NCBI RefSeq assembly: GCF_050574275.1
Contig: NZ_CP192260.1
Location: 558,001 to 622,000 of the forward strand
Direction of reading: 5' to 3'
DNA: 64,000 bases
Source: Virgibacillus_F flavescens
GTDB taxonomy: Bacteria > Bacillota > Bacilli > Bacillales > Amphibacillaceae
The notes beneath the pieces were generated by a model that was not told the origin of the DNA, searched no databases, and saw only the letters and a program-made list of their open reading frames with translations. Shown here in pieces: positions 63,876-64,000 of this stretch. The position numbers and the translations under genes are program-made. Positions within the stretch are counted from its first letter, which is position 1. The number at the start of each line of letters is the position of its first letter.

Positions 63876-63960
63876 TGGTGGAGGGGGGCAGATTCGAACT
63901 GCCGAACCCTGAGGGAGCGGATTTACAGTCCGCCGCGTTTAGCCACTTCGCTACCCCTCC
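63876..63960 (-). tRNA. tRNA-Tyr (anticodon GTA)
   Basis: Acceptor GGAGGGG, anticodon loop CTGTAAA, a long variable arm typical of tRNA-Tyr, and encoded CCA. Confidence 0.96.
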
Positions 63961-64000
63961 ATATAATTACCACATTTAGATATATTATACATAAAAAATG

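Overview
Organism. The right-hand 18 kb is ordinary low-GC Bacillaceae chromosome: a glmS ribozyme and glmS, glmM-cdaR-cdaA, sigW-rsiW, a Spo0E-type phosphatase, a c-di-AMP-controlled Ktr/Trk potassium channel gene, arginase, a complete mevalonate operon (mvaA-mvaK1-mvaD-mvaK2) and tRNA-Lys/Gln/Tyr. The mevalonate genes together with sporulation-type regulators point to an Oceanobacillus/Virgibacillus-like genus; the species cannot be read from the sequence.

Layout. Positions 1 to about 45,590 are accessory DNA lying directly downstream of glmS, the classical attTn7 location. (a) 1-2.5 kb: XRE-ImmA/IrrE metalloprotease gene with a partner, and a HEPN-like orphan. (b) 2.5-10.3 kb: one leftward operon, orf-int-tnsA-tnsB-tnsC-tnsD, the transposition core of a Tn7-like element with a tyrosine recombinase added. 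(c) 10.4-15 kb: small hypothetical genes, an HTH protein, a pair of S23/four-helix-bundle genes and one MITE-like repeat element. (d) 15.3-20.2 kb: a plasmid-like module (primase-helicase, XRE regulator, ParM, ParR). (e) 20.6-21.8 kb: a second MITE-like element carrying two small membrane protein genes. (f) 21.8-30.9 kb: defence-type genes (m5C methyltransferase plus type II endonuclease, XRE regulator, RNase H-like protein, two nuclease-like proteins, an EVE-HNH endonuclease). (g) 31-37 kb: small lipoprotein and membrane protein genes, then a decayed c-di-GMP locus with two divergent GEMM-I riboswitches, a frameshifted GGDEF-EAL gene, a broken CheY-like gene and a tiny Sda gene. (h) 37-45 kb: PD-(D/E)XK nuclease genes, a zinc-ribbon nuclease, an SF2 helicase, and then a transposon end with tandem 20-bp repeats 131 bp past the glmS stop codon.

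How it works together. TnsD would target glmS, TnsC would pass the signal on, and TnsB (DDE intact) would cut and join the 3' ends. TnsA looks catalytically degenerate: the position matching Tn7 TnsA Asp114 is proline and the Gln130 position is valine. Published work shows that loss of TnsA cleavage turns Tn7 from cut-and-paste to replicative (cointegrate) transposition. A tyrosine recombinase in the same operon is what such an element would need for resolution. This TnsA-dead plus integrase arrangement is the most interesting candidate system in the window; its function is inference.

Non-coding structure adds more. Two elements with inverted repeats and 8/9-matching 9-bp flanking repeats carry small membrane genes. 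A leader motif is shared by three small-gene loci. An 18-bp palindrome with a neighbouring hairpin lies upstream of two unlinked genes. A 103-bp tandem array is built of about 21-bp subunits. The chromosomal side joins c-di-AMP synthesis (cdaA) to a c-di-AMP riboswitch on the potassium channel gene.
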